Positions 1 through 31,600 of a DNA stretch of 64,000 nt are shown in pieces (position 1 is the stretch's first letter; every line of letters begins with the position of its first letter). The notes beneath the pieces were generated by a model. The model worked only from the letters and a program-made list of their open reading frames with translations. It made no database searches and had not been told where the DNA came from. This stretch comes from Cheilinus undulatus (taxonomy: Eukaryota; Chordata; Actinopteri; Labriformes; Labridae): contig NC_054875.1 of NCBI RefSeq assembly GCF_018320785.1, positions 30,261,157 to 30,325,156 of the forward strand, given 5' to 3'. Made by a program: the position numbers and the translations under genes.

Positions 1-85
1 ATGATCACATAGTGGAACACCTTTAAAAGCATTGAAGCTTGTCAGAAAGCCAGATTGTCTCATTTAGCCTTTTTTTCTGTTGCAG

Positions 86-7772
<7,687 letters not shown>

Positions 7773-8295
7773 TTGGCTGCACTTCTGTTTTCTAAGAGCC
7801 CACAGATACATGTCCAAATTGTTTGCATCACTAAATGTGTGATACCAGCAGGGACACTGCCTGCTACATGTTGGATGGTTCAGATACTGTAATAGATACA
7901 TTTAAAAGGATCATTCTCTTGAAATTTGGTCAATATAGATTGCTGGGAAAAATTCAGAAGTATCATGTTGCGAAATCTCAGCTTTGGTCAGCCAGTGCAA
8001 GACAACATTTAAATTTTTCCCCCCATATCAGCTGCAACTTTATTCATATGCAGGGTTCTTTCTTTGTTGAATGTATGCAACTTTGGACTTCAGTTTTCAA
8101 CAAGGATCTTCTGTATGTTTTGTTAATATTGACTCTAGGCTGATGTTACACAGAGGAGATGCTTTCAAATGCCATACATGACTTTCTTACATTGTGGTTG
8201 TGAGTCACAGCCAAACTACTGTGTTTTTTAAATACTCAGAGGGGTTACCATCTGTCCTTTTGACAGCAGGTCAGAATAAATGCTATATAAAAACA
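7773..8295 (+). other. qars1: qars1 3' UTR
   Basis: Non-coding sequence after the TAA stop. It holds an AATAAA at 8275-8280 followed by a GT-rich stretch (8300-8315), the usual make-up of a cleavage site. The exact cleavage position is inferred. Confidence 0.75.
8275..8280 (+). promoter_or_regulatory. qars1: qars1 poly(A) signal AATAAA
   Basis: Canonical hexamer about 500 bases after the qars1 stop, with a GT-rich element downstream. It is the only canonical hexamer noticed in this UTR. Confidence 0.75.
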
Positions 8296-8299
8296 AACA

Positions 8300-10480
8300 G
8301 CAGTGTGTCTGTGTTCATACAATATGTTTTTCCTAACATTAGAGGGGTGTTTGGGCTCTTAATTTTGGGAAGGGGGGGTTTAGAACCCAAATAGAAATAG
8401 ATTAATAACATTATTTGAATTAATATCATATCTAAGGTGTTAAAATTCACGGTATTTAAGAACTTTTTTTCTCTTTCTATACTAATTTATTTAAAAGACA
8501 TTTGAATTTAATGAAAGAAGAACAAGGGAGAGTAATAATAATGTTACTAACATTATTACATTTTATCTGCCATCATAATGTGCAACACATTTTTCAAGCT
8601 ACAGAAAATGTCATATGGGGATTATTGGACTTACAGAGTGTGTATTATGGTACATTAGAGGTTAAAAAGTAAGTTTATTTTTACAATATCTTTTATGAAC
8701 AAGAACCACGTTGTGCTATGGGATGAAAATATTCAAAGTTAAAGTGGATCCCTGCCCTTCATTGTACTGTTAGGGTCATGGTTAGCACTAAAGTCGAGGT
8801 CAGACAAGGGATTTGGGACTTGTGGGCCCTGAAGATCTGTCATTTTCTCCCTTCTGGTTCATTTCAAAATAAGGGTTTGTATCCAAAGAAAATTGTGCTT
8901 CCTTTGCCTTCAGCTTTGGAACAATCTGTCCAAGAAGACGTCCAGAATCAGACATCTTTTAAAATATTTCTTAAACTTTTTTATGGGATGTGGTTTTTCT
9001 CATGACTTTTTATTAGTTCCTTAAACTTTTATTAGTTCTTGCTTTATATCTGATTTTATCGTAGTTGATTCTTATATAATTTTTTTTTTTTTCTGTTTTG
9101 AGTCTTTTCCTGTTGAACCTTTCTTAATTTCCCTTTATTGCTTTTACCACCATTTCCTTTTTCCTGCTCACTTTACTGTCTTTGAATGTTTTGTTGCTGT
9201 TACCTTTCTCTGTTTTTTAAATCTGCGGTTTTTTGATTATTTTCTTTTTTTTTTCATTTTGAAAACTTGGTCTCAGGTCTATTGCCATGCTGGAAAAAAT
9301 GTTTTGAATTTTTAAGACTCATGTATTAAATCAACCCAAAAAACACTGCAAGAAATCAATGCAAGAGTTCTATCAGGAATGGCTTAATGTTTGGTTTTTT
9401 ACTGAAATCAACTTGTCAGCCTTTATTGGTACACATGATGCATGATGAATTCTTCCCTGATTAAATCAACAGTTTTTTGTGTTCACTTTTCCACACCAGT
9501 CTCTTGCACATTGCAGTTTTCCTGCCTGGGAATCAAAATGGCTTACCTGTTTCCTGATTGTGCATAATAGCGCCAAACCCAGTGATGGAAAACATGGCAG
9601 CCCCAGAAATACTAGTATGTAGCAAAACTATTTCAATCACCCCATTGTTGCTGGCTGCTATATCAGCACTGATCTTACTGTAAATGCCAAAAATGACTTA
9701 TATTTTAAAAGAAAAGACAGAAACTAATACAATGATATGTTAATTAGACAAATATATTTACTTTATCTGAGTTTATTTGACAATCTGGTCCCAAAAGGTT
9801 TGCTTAGAAAAAAGCCAGCCCATGTTCAAATGTAGTTGATTTCACAACTCTGCCACGCTGAAAGTCCCTCGATGCTGATTGGTCCTGTCACTTTCTAACT
9901 GTGCCCAAACGGTTCAGAAGGGAGCTTTGCAAGACGGATTCGCCACTGAGAGACATGGAAAAGGGCATATCCATCTGCTTTGCAAGGTTATGAGGGAAAT
10001 TTCCTTGCAAAGTAAATGTGAACGCAGCATGGAGAGAAGACCCAAGTGTTATCTGTCAGCATCTACAAAAACAGACTTATATGTATAACCATCGCCCAAT
10101 AAGAACAACTGAAACAGCCAACTTAATATATTACGTTGACATCTGAATAATTGGTGTGTTAAAATAAATATTAGCTAAAGTGTTGTTGAAAGATTTGGTT
10201 ATAGCAAGTGTGCAGAGTTTGCTTTGGTTTTGGGTGAAAGGGGCTGGCACACGTTATCATGGGGCCCTGAATCCCTAGTGACACCCCTGTCTCCTCGAGA
10301 GCACCACCCAAATACGCCGCGCATCTCTCTGGGACTACCTTAAAAGATTGAGAAGCCAGTGAACCACTAGGAGCCTCTGCCTGGTATAACCGGGTTTTAA
10401 GGTGGACTGATATCTGCCCAATCTGTTCGGCTATTTTGCCCGTGTGTGACGCCTTTAAAGGGCTAGCCGACAACTCCCAA
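8300..10480. other. Intergenic spacer qars1-qrich1
   Basis: About 2.2 kb, AT-rich, with a pyrimidine-rich stretch at 9000-9250 and one repeat copy at 9838-9990 (own entry). The frame at 8778-9005 has no recognisable domain, though its end (LPSALEQSVQEDVQNQTSFK) faintly recalls a LINE tail. No gene supported. Confidence 0.7.
9838..9990 (+). repeat. Dispersed repeat, copy A (same family as centre of 46237-46962)
   Basis: This segment matches the reverse complement of about 46466-46622. Shared words include TGATTGGTCCTGTCAC, GGTTCAGA and CATATCCATCTGCTTTGCAA. Both copies even keep a similar frame (SNCAQTVQKGALQDGF versus SNRAQMVQMGDFQDGF), but this reflects nucleotide similarity, not evidence of a gene. 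The palindromic arms present at 46 kb were not seen here. Confidence 0.75.
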
Positions 10481-10800
10481 GCATCGCGGTATCATGGCGG
10501 TGAATTATCGCGACAAGACGACAGAGTTACAAATCGCTTGCTTATTGGTCTGGAGGTACTGTTGTAAGATGGCGCCCAGCGAAATATGAGTGGTTGAGAA
10601 AAAGAAAAGCTAATAGCTTGCCATCAAGAGAAAACCACACAAAATAAAGAACACAGCAGTCTCGTGGAAAGGTCAGTAGCACTTCACCCGCGTGCTCGTT
10701 GGAAGAAGAGCGCTGTTTCGAGGGTAGAGAAGCGCTCGTGGGCGGCTCGAGCCTCGGCCCGGTTGAGGAAGAGAGGTAGCTAACGCGCCTGTTGGTGTTA
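10480..10800 (+). promoter_or_regulatory. qrich1: qrich1 CpG-rich promoter and 5' untranslated exon region
   Basis: A sharp rise in CpG content against an AT-rich background, located 0.7-1.0 kb before the first coding exon. It contains a YY1-type motif AAGATGGCGCC at 10566-10576, an ATTGG (inverted CCAAT) near 10543, and several GCGC words. Candidate donor sites for a non-coding first exon are AAAG|GTCAGT at 10672 and GAGAG|GTAGCT near 10776; I cannot choose between them. Confidence 0.65.
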
Positions 10801-11489
10801 GCTTGCTAGCTTATGAGATACCAGAAAATACAGTATTTTAGCGTTAACGACAGCAGAGAGCAGCGCCCGTTTATACTGCTTCCTGCATAGATGCAAAGTA
10901 CCTTCTATATTCAGCATAATCCGCACATAATTGCGTTGTTACACCTTGTTAAACTAACCATTGGCTTGGCTTTATTTACAAAAACACGCGGCTAGATAGC
11001 AAGACACCTGGCTAACCTAGCTTGTTGTGTAATCAGCTGTTAGATTAGCTTTTATAGAGCCATTGCACCACGCACATAATCGTAACCTGGCTGTTGTGTA
11101 AAGCTTGCATGTTTTCATTATGCAGCACTTTCCCCTGCAGCTTGAATACTGCATCGGATTTGGAAAGTGGCCGCGCTTTTGTCCCTGCTCGTACACAGAC
11201 AAATTAACCCTTTCCTATTTCCATTTCTGTTCTGCCACTGGACATTCATCTCTAACCCTAACCCTATCTCCATAGTGCAAACTAAAAGCTACAAACAGAT
11301 CTCACTGCAGCATGTGCTCCTTTTTATCAGTTCTTAAATTCAGTCCTTATATTTATTGTAGACGAACTTATTTATGTCAATTATTATTGTTTGGCATTCA
11401 TAACTTTTCTAAATATAAACGTTGTTTCTAATTACAGTACATTTTTACTACTCTCCAGGTCCCCCTCACAGAAGTTATTGTTGGCAGCA

Positions 11490-23959
<12,470 letters not shown>

Positions 23960-25105
23960 AAGAGAACAATGAACGGACTAGACTCTTCCTCTCTCTCTTC
24001 ACCCAGCCTTTGATTGCTCAATTTCAGTAGTTTTCTATTCTCTCACACCCTCCTGTGGTCTTTAAGGGTGGCATGTATATGTTTATATCCATTATGTGTC
24101 TGCATATCTTACACATGGACTGTACATACACATACAACTGACACAGATATTACTTGGTCTTATTGAGGCAATCTGTCTACCATTACCACAGTTTTTTCTT
24201 TTGTTTGGCCAAAGGATGTAGTGTCTAATCTTTTTTATTGGACCTGAACTCTAATTTAAATGTTTTAACTGTTGGTCTTCCTGAACCAATAGTCTGGAAC
24301 AGTAGTTATTTTTCCTTTTAATCTGTAATATATTTCATTTATATATTTTCACTGGGGTCGGCCTGCGCTATGCTGCTTTTCCTAGACACAGCTCTTCTCT
24401 CCCTCATCTGCCTTTCTCACTGTTGAGTCTCAGAGTGAATACCTTTGTGGTATTAAGACTGCAATATGTAGCCAAAAATCGGCTAAAAGTTCATTTTCAA
24501 CATGTGTGTATTTTTCTCTTTCTTTGACTTCACTTTCATCCATCTCAAGTAGAAATCAAACACTGCAAACTCTGGGGATGACTTGCTTTGTTAGTGAATG
24601 CTGCTTGGGCTGTAGTGCCCCCCTTTGGACTAGCTGAGCGGCATTAAACCACATCAGGACACAGACTTTCTCGCAATACGTTGTCATTACATGACATGCA
24701 ACCACTAGCACTTGCCACAAGGTGGAGATGTGTTAGAGGTAGGACGATGCTGACTTCTGCTGGAACCAACTTCCCCCAAACTCACCCGATGAGGGATCTA
24801 TTGTAATATACATGTTTATTACACAACAGATGAAAGACTAAAAAAGTGGGTTAGCCCTTAATGTTCTATAATGTATTATACTCATAGCTCCTTCATGTAC
24901 TGTAAGAGGTTTCAGTCATCTAAGGAGAAAGGCAGTGCCTGTGTGTTTTTGAAACATGACCTTTTTTGTACAGCCACTACACCATGTGTCTGCCTTTGTA
25001 GCATCTCTGCTATCAACTCTGCACATGCATCTTTACATACTAACATACTGCATTGTGTGATATATAATGATGCACAGTGAGTTTTTCAGAAAAAAACTGA
25101 ATAAA
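23960..25105 (+). other. qrich1: qrich1 3' UTR
   Basis: About 1.1 kb after the TAG stop without a supported frame. It ends at an AATAAA at 25100-25105. The next gene converges on it, with its stop codon about 500 bases further on. Confidence 0.7.
25100..25105 (+). promoter_or_regulatory. qrich1: qrich1 poly(A) signal AATAAA
   Basis: Canonical hexamer in the context CTGAATAAAAGTC. It is the first canonical plus-strand hexamer noticed after the stop codon; other, later sites are possible. Confidence 0.6.
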
Positions 25106-25600
25106 AGTCATCTCACATCATTTTACCAGGCAAACAAAGTCACAAAATTGAATTTTACAAACATTGTTTAAAACAAGACAAGGTATATCTGTACACAGCA
25201 GGTCATTGTGGTTAACGGTGTCTTTTTCCATTTATAGGGACCTGTCTGACAAACTTGTGTGCTCCTCAGAATTTCATTTTATGCACAAGTGTCAGCCTCA
25301 TTATTGTTCCCATGAATCTCAGGGTAAGTGATTCACAGAAGAGAAACCAGTTCAACCTGACTGACAGTCGCTCTCCTTAATCTTTCCCTCTGGTAACAAT
25401 AGGAAGTGCTGTGTCTGTGGTCTTTTTCCAGCTTGTATCTGCATGTTGTCAGGCCAGTTTTCTGCCTGCAGGGCCCTGGTCACAGAACACTGCAGCATAG
25501 CTGCAGCTTTTGCCCTTCCTGTCCAGGTGCAGGTATGAGGGCATTTTGGGGTCTTTTTCCCCCATTTTCATGCATGTATTTTCACTTCCATTTGGCGAGT

Positions 25601-28600
25601 TCAGGAGTTGTGTGAACCTGGATTGAACGCCAATGATGATGGCAGTAACCTTCTCAGTAGGTTCCCAGGATGTAAACTCTGCCTTGTACTCTGGGGCTGC
25701 CGATGATGGTGGTGATGTTGCCGCCCTGCTTGGTTGCCCCGTCCTGAGGAGCTGCTGGGTCGCTCCTGACTGTGGCGGCTCAGAGTTGAACTGGCTCCCT
25801 GAGGTTGAGGGCTAATGGAAAGGACAGGGCAAATAATTCTAACAAACCCACAATACTAACACTTAAATCTTTGTTTCCTCTCAGTGGGTGCTAATTTCTG
25901 TTTTCGTACCTTTGTGATGTTCCTCCATAAAGCCAGTGTAACAGACACTGATGGATAAATATGTACTGCTCCTGTGTACACACAAAAGAATGAGCAGGTG
26001 ATGAGGATACTGCATCTTGAAAGTGAAATGTTGGCACACATTGTTTATGAGTGAGGTGAAAACAAATTTACGAGTAAGTCAGCAATGAAACACATACCAG
26101 TGGATTGCACCCAATTCTTCATTAAAGAAAGTACAAATGTGGGCAGTTCAACCAAAAAGTATGTAAGCAAACAAGTAGTCTTCAGGAAGTAAAATTTTAC
26201 TTCAACAGTATTATCTGCTCTACTGTTACAGAATCTTAAACATTTGGTCCATCACTACACTATGGAAGCTCAAAGCAGACATAGCCATTTATTTTATACT
26301 GCTTTGATGCTAGTAATTCAAGATATTGATTTTTTCATTACATTGATTTAAAATTGCTCTTTTTTGAGGATAAAGTGTTGAATTTCTCAAGATCTTGAGA
26401 TAAGTACTCATTAAATTAACTCAGTACAAGAAAATTAGTGTTTGTTCCCCAAGATAGGACAAAATCTTCAGAAAACACCCAAAGTGTATGGCAGTGTATT
26501 AGGGCCACTAAAAAAGGAGGATCAGTTCATTTAAATTAAAAAAAAAAGTTTAACATTACAAAATCATATATTTTATAAGAGAAACAAAACTTAGAATACT
26601 CTAATTTGAGATGCACAAAACTTAAAAGAAGAAAATGAAATTTTCAAGTTGAAAAGTGGTAAATTTCAGTGAACATTTTTGTGATTATTAAATCAAAAAT
26701 GACCCTTATGTGGAAGGAAATCAGACTGGGTGAAGTCATTTGCCTTACTCAATTACAACACTGAAGAGCCTTAAAGATACTCTTATCTGGGACTGAGCAA
26801 TTAGGAAATACATGCGACTTTAGCCCAGATTCATCACATCATCATTACTATCTAGACTTTCAAGAAACATTTCCCTTAACTGGGGTGATTCTGAACATTC
26901 AACAGGATTGAAGTTATTTGGCACCACCAAAAACACATTGTTTTGAAAAAGAAATGATGCTGTTGGACTTCCTGTTGGGATTTAGGCATGGGTCCAAGAG
27001 ACTTTTTTTGTAGGTCTGATAATGACCCATATGCACACCAAAATCCTAAGCCTAGGGTGAAAGGTGTGTTTACCTGAATGTTTTTCATGTAAAAAGTAAA
27101 AGTCAGAGGAGTGTTCATCTGGCAGAAGGGGGCACTGTGACAAAATAATGATATTTGCATGGGTGCATTGGGCATCAGTGTGCGGTCACGCTTGTGAAGT
27201 CTGGTGAAATAAAAGTAAAAAGTTACAAGGCACTTTTTTTTTTTTTTTTTGCTTTTTCGCTGCAAGGAACACAAAGTAGTTACAGTCTGTGCTCCTATCA
27301 CAGCCCAGTCCTAAGGTAAAAATCCAAGCCACTGATAACTTTAGATCTCAGTCTTGTCTAGTTTGCACAAAAAAGTTTGGTGTCAATCAGATAAAATCTC
27401 TCAGACTTGTATGTTCAAATGTGCAACCAGCCCATCGGTGAAAACTTGAAAATTTGACCTTTAGCTGTTTGTAGTTTTAGAGAATCGTCCCATGAGACTA
27501 TTTTGGTCGTCTGGATCTGATACATATGTGTTCTGAGTTTTATGCCTGTAGCCCTGTCCCCTATCTCCTGTTTGGGGCCCATACACCATGGACTTGCACA
27601 AAACAACTATCAGATAAATCCACACTGGGAAAAAAAATTCTAGATAAATTTTGTGACTTTTTGAGCATGTTAAAACTCCCAAAATTTCATTCAAATGGCC
27701 AAAATAATTATAACACTTCCTCTAATTTCAAGAAGGTCATTGAACTGAGGTCAGTGCTTAGGCCCTAAATATAAATTAAGAGTATTCACTTCTGCACACT
27801 TATCCACAATTGTCCAAACAAGATACTTTGAGCAGCTCAGCCTAGCATCCACATAAACAGCGTTTCCTGCTATTTCCAGAATTTTCCTGACAGTCTGTGC
27901 TAGATGCTAGTATCCTCAGATTTAGCATACAGATGTAAGGCATTAAAACTCAACTAAGAAAGCCATTGAGCTAAAAATGTTGAACTGTTGCTGCTTTCTT
28001 TTGCTTTTAAGTTCATTTTTTCAGCTCAGTTTTGTTTTTCCTTTACTGTATGTATCTACTATTATTGTCTGAGCAAAAGTCTCCTCCTGCTTTCTTTTAA
28101 CTAGCTGACATATCACTTAGAGTGAAACTTGGCTCAGGGAAATGAAAACAAACAGTCAGTGTGAGCTGGAATCTGACCTAGTGACACTAAACTAAAGTAT
28201 GCCTGATAATCTGGTTTGCATCAGTGTTGGCTTTATTGCAGACGTGAGTGAACATCTTACAGTTTAAGGTTTCAGACTTCCACCATCTCTGCATGTCTGT
28301 GTCTGTACTACTGACCAGATTCTGAACCATCCACATCCGATGTAGCCGCAAGTCTTCCACAGCTGCTCGGATATCAGGCTTGATGCCCCTCGCACAGAGC
28401 TGCATCAGCCACAACAGTGTGACAAATGTCCCCGAACGACCGACACCTGCACTGAAACACAACGAGGTAACACGACGGGTGAACTTCTGTTAACTCTCCA
28501 CAGTAAGAACAGAACTCAACAGGCACGTTTTAATAGAAACATGACATTTTTGTGGAAGACAGGGAGAAGATGTCTGACCTGCAGTGCACCACAGCTGGCC

Positions 28601-31600
28601 CTAAGCGTGGTATGGTTTGCAAATGCTGCCGGACATGTTCGGTGAAGATACAGAGGGAGGATGGGTTTTTCGGGACGCCCCGGTCAGGCCAGGTAGGGTA
28701 GTAGTAGTGTGTGATTATCCTGTCTGTTGGACAATCTCTCTGCAACACAAATCCACACCTTTCATTCAAACACAAACACATATTTCTTTTATCTTAAGGA
28801 GCCATGGGCTGGATTTGTACCCTGGCTACCTGCCTTGAGTAGCCTACCACATCCTTTTTTGCATGGGCTGCACTGATATAACCTATCCCTGCTACACACT
28901 TCCTCTTTGACTGATTGTTTGTTGACACAGTGCAGACTGAAGACAACAGCAGCAGTCAGGAAAGATGGATGCGTCTTTGTCTCTTACCTGTCTGAGGTTA
29001 ATGGTGGTGATGAAATAATCTGGACCATGTTTACGGGTCAGTGTCGTCACTTGGATCAGTCCGTGATAAACTGTCCCTCGATTCAGAGGCCAGTATTTGT
29101 CACACAGCACCTGCGCATAAAGATATAAGAGAGGCAAGATCAATCCTTTAAGGAGAATATACTGAGATTACCACGTATTTAAAGATATATTTCACTATTA
29201 AATGGGCTGATATGCTTTAGCCACCATCAACAGGGTTGCTGCTTAGCACAAAGACTGGGTTCATCGAGGCCCTGTGATAGTCCAGGGTGCACCCTGCCTC
29301 TCACCCAATGACAGCTGGGATAGGCTCCAGCATGAATGATTTTTCCTCAGCTTGTAGTTGCTCTTTTCTTATTGTGCTTGCTGATGATACCAACATGATT
29401 TTATGTCACAGTGGCTTACACACTATTATGAGTTATGACAAGCATCATGCTAGATTAAATATCAAGTATGTTTTAACTTCCCCAATGAATAGTGAGTATT
29501 TGTTATCATTGCTGAAAGCAGGATACAGCATGTCTTTGCTGCCCTCCATGGGCCCACCTCCCCCCATGGGCAGCCTATGATGTCAGTTTCTTGGGCTCTC
29601 GAGACAAAAATTGGAAAAATCAGTGTTGTTATCCTGATAAATCAATACCTTGACAAAAGAACAGCATGCTCACCAAAACCACACTGCCATCCTTTGTAAT
29701 GCGATGACATGACTTCCTCTTTTTCTGTGTAGCTGCTGGGAGGCTTTGCCACATGGACCTCTGCACTATTGTTTTTGAGCACATGCTCATTTCCTTGTCG
29801 TGGGAAGCCAAGCCTAATTTTGTGCAAACCCCCTTTTTCCTGTCTTGCTGCAAAGCTAAGGGAAGCTAACCACCTCCGGGCTGTAGATTCTCTACTCACG
29901 TAGAGAGGCAGCTTAGGCCTGCCTGCAGAATTGGCTGGGCTCCTGAAAACCCACTGAATGGGCCCTCCTCAGTTTTGATTGACTGATAATGTCAATACAT
30001 GTATGTTGGACCAGTAGCATTGGGGGCTCACAGTTACCCCTTTTTGGGTGCTGAAAGCTGTTTTTGGATCTGATGTTAAAATAGTTTAATTCACTTTTCA
30101 ACCACTTTTTTAATCACCCATTTTTGCCACTAGTAACCATGTTTTTTGCCACTTTAAAGGCCCTTTTCCAATTTGAACAGATTTTTGCCACTTTTGCCAC
30201 ATTCAACTAATTCAAGCCACCTTTTTCTCTTTCTGCAACATTTTTCGAAACTTTTCACATTATTGTTGCTACTGTGAAGGCCTTTTTGCTACTTGTACCA
30301 TTTTCGCCCATTTGTTGCCACTTTAGGTCCATTTTTGTTGCTTTTTGCCACATGTAAGCCACTATTTGTTGCTTTTCACATTTTCCTGCCACTTAAAACC
30401 AAGCATGGCCTTTTTTTTTCCCCCTTTTGATCGATTTTCACCATGTTTTGCCACTTTTTTAAAGATCACTTTTTGCCACATTAAACCTATGTTGCCACTG
30501 CCCATTTTCACAACTTCATGCTATGTGTAACCAATTTTTTGCCACTTTTTCAACGTCTAGCCCATTTTTGCTAATTTTTGCCATAATTAACCAATCTATT
30601 TGCAACTATTTGCTCATTTTTACCACTTTTTTTATGCTAATTTTTATTGCTCTAAAAAGAGTGATTTTTATGAAGTTGAAAAATAAAATATGGTTCTCAC
30701 AGCTTAACTTTAAAATGGATTATGATCTCACAGACCTCCATGGGCCCCCCATGTGGCAGGGTCCTAGAAAAAGATCTCCCCTTTATCCCACCTTATGAGC
30801 GGCCCTTCCTAAAAACTGTTTTATGGATCCATTAATATAAGAAAAAATATTCTGAAATGTTTTGAATAAAAAGGGATAAAGAGCATGCTCACTAACACAC
30901 ACAAACACACAGAAGCTGATATTATCTTTCTCACTGTGTCCTTGTGTTTCAGCGCTGTCACCATGATGATTATCCTGACATTTTGCTCCCACACCATCCT
31001 CCAGAAGTCAGCCATGGTGCTAGGTAAGGGTCCCTGGGTGCAGATGAAGTCTCTCTCTGATCCTCCACCCTGAGTGCAGAAACACAACATTAAAAGACAC
31101 AGGAGGGGAAAACAAGATGAAAATAAATAATAAAAACCTTTAAGATGAAGTGAATCGGCCCTTACAGGAACAAAATTAGCGTTGATGTAGTCGGTGTGTG
31201 GATAGGAGTTCTGAACAGATAGCCTCACCCGACAGTGGTCATCTAAAGCAGGCGTTGTCAGAAATAAAAATTTAGAAAAGAATCACACAAACATGCCAAT
31301 CTGCTTTAGTATGAAGACTTCTGTACTTACATGGTAATATGTAGGGGTATCTATTCTTCTCTCTGTTGGCCTCCAGGTCGCCCGCTCTGGTGGGGAGGTC
31401 TTTGCCAACATCATTAAGGTCCTTCACAAAGCCAAAGCACACATTAACACATTAAGCATCACTAATCACTAATCTAAGTTAAAAGTTAGTTTTCAAACAT
31501 TACCTCAAACTCCTGTTTGAAGCCTCGGTTGTCGTTGGCTGCGAGTGTCTGGCAGTGAAATTGAAACTCCTGTTGAATTTGTGCTCTTGAGAAAGTTTGC

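Noticed and set aside
8778-9005. Possible LINE tail
   Set aside because: Only a weak resemblance of the last residues to retroelement tails; no reverse transcriptase motif nearby.
10171-10473. 100-residue minus-strand frame before qrich1
   Set aside because: No recognisable domain, no splice partner, next to a CpG-rich promoter where chance frames are common.
28187-28315. Read-through end of the phosphatase P-loop exon to a stop at 28187
   Set aside because: A donor at 28315 (CTG|GTCAGT) joins in phase to 25971-25910, which codes the expected Q-loop EQYIFIHQC.
29287-29580. 97-residue plus-strand frame
   Set aside because: Starts in a dispersed fish repeat and has no domain; lies inside a phosphatase intron.
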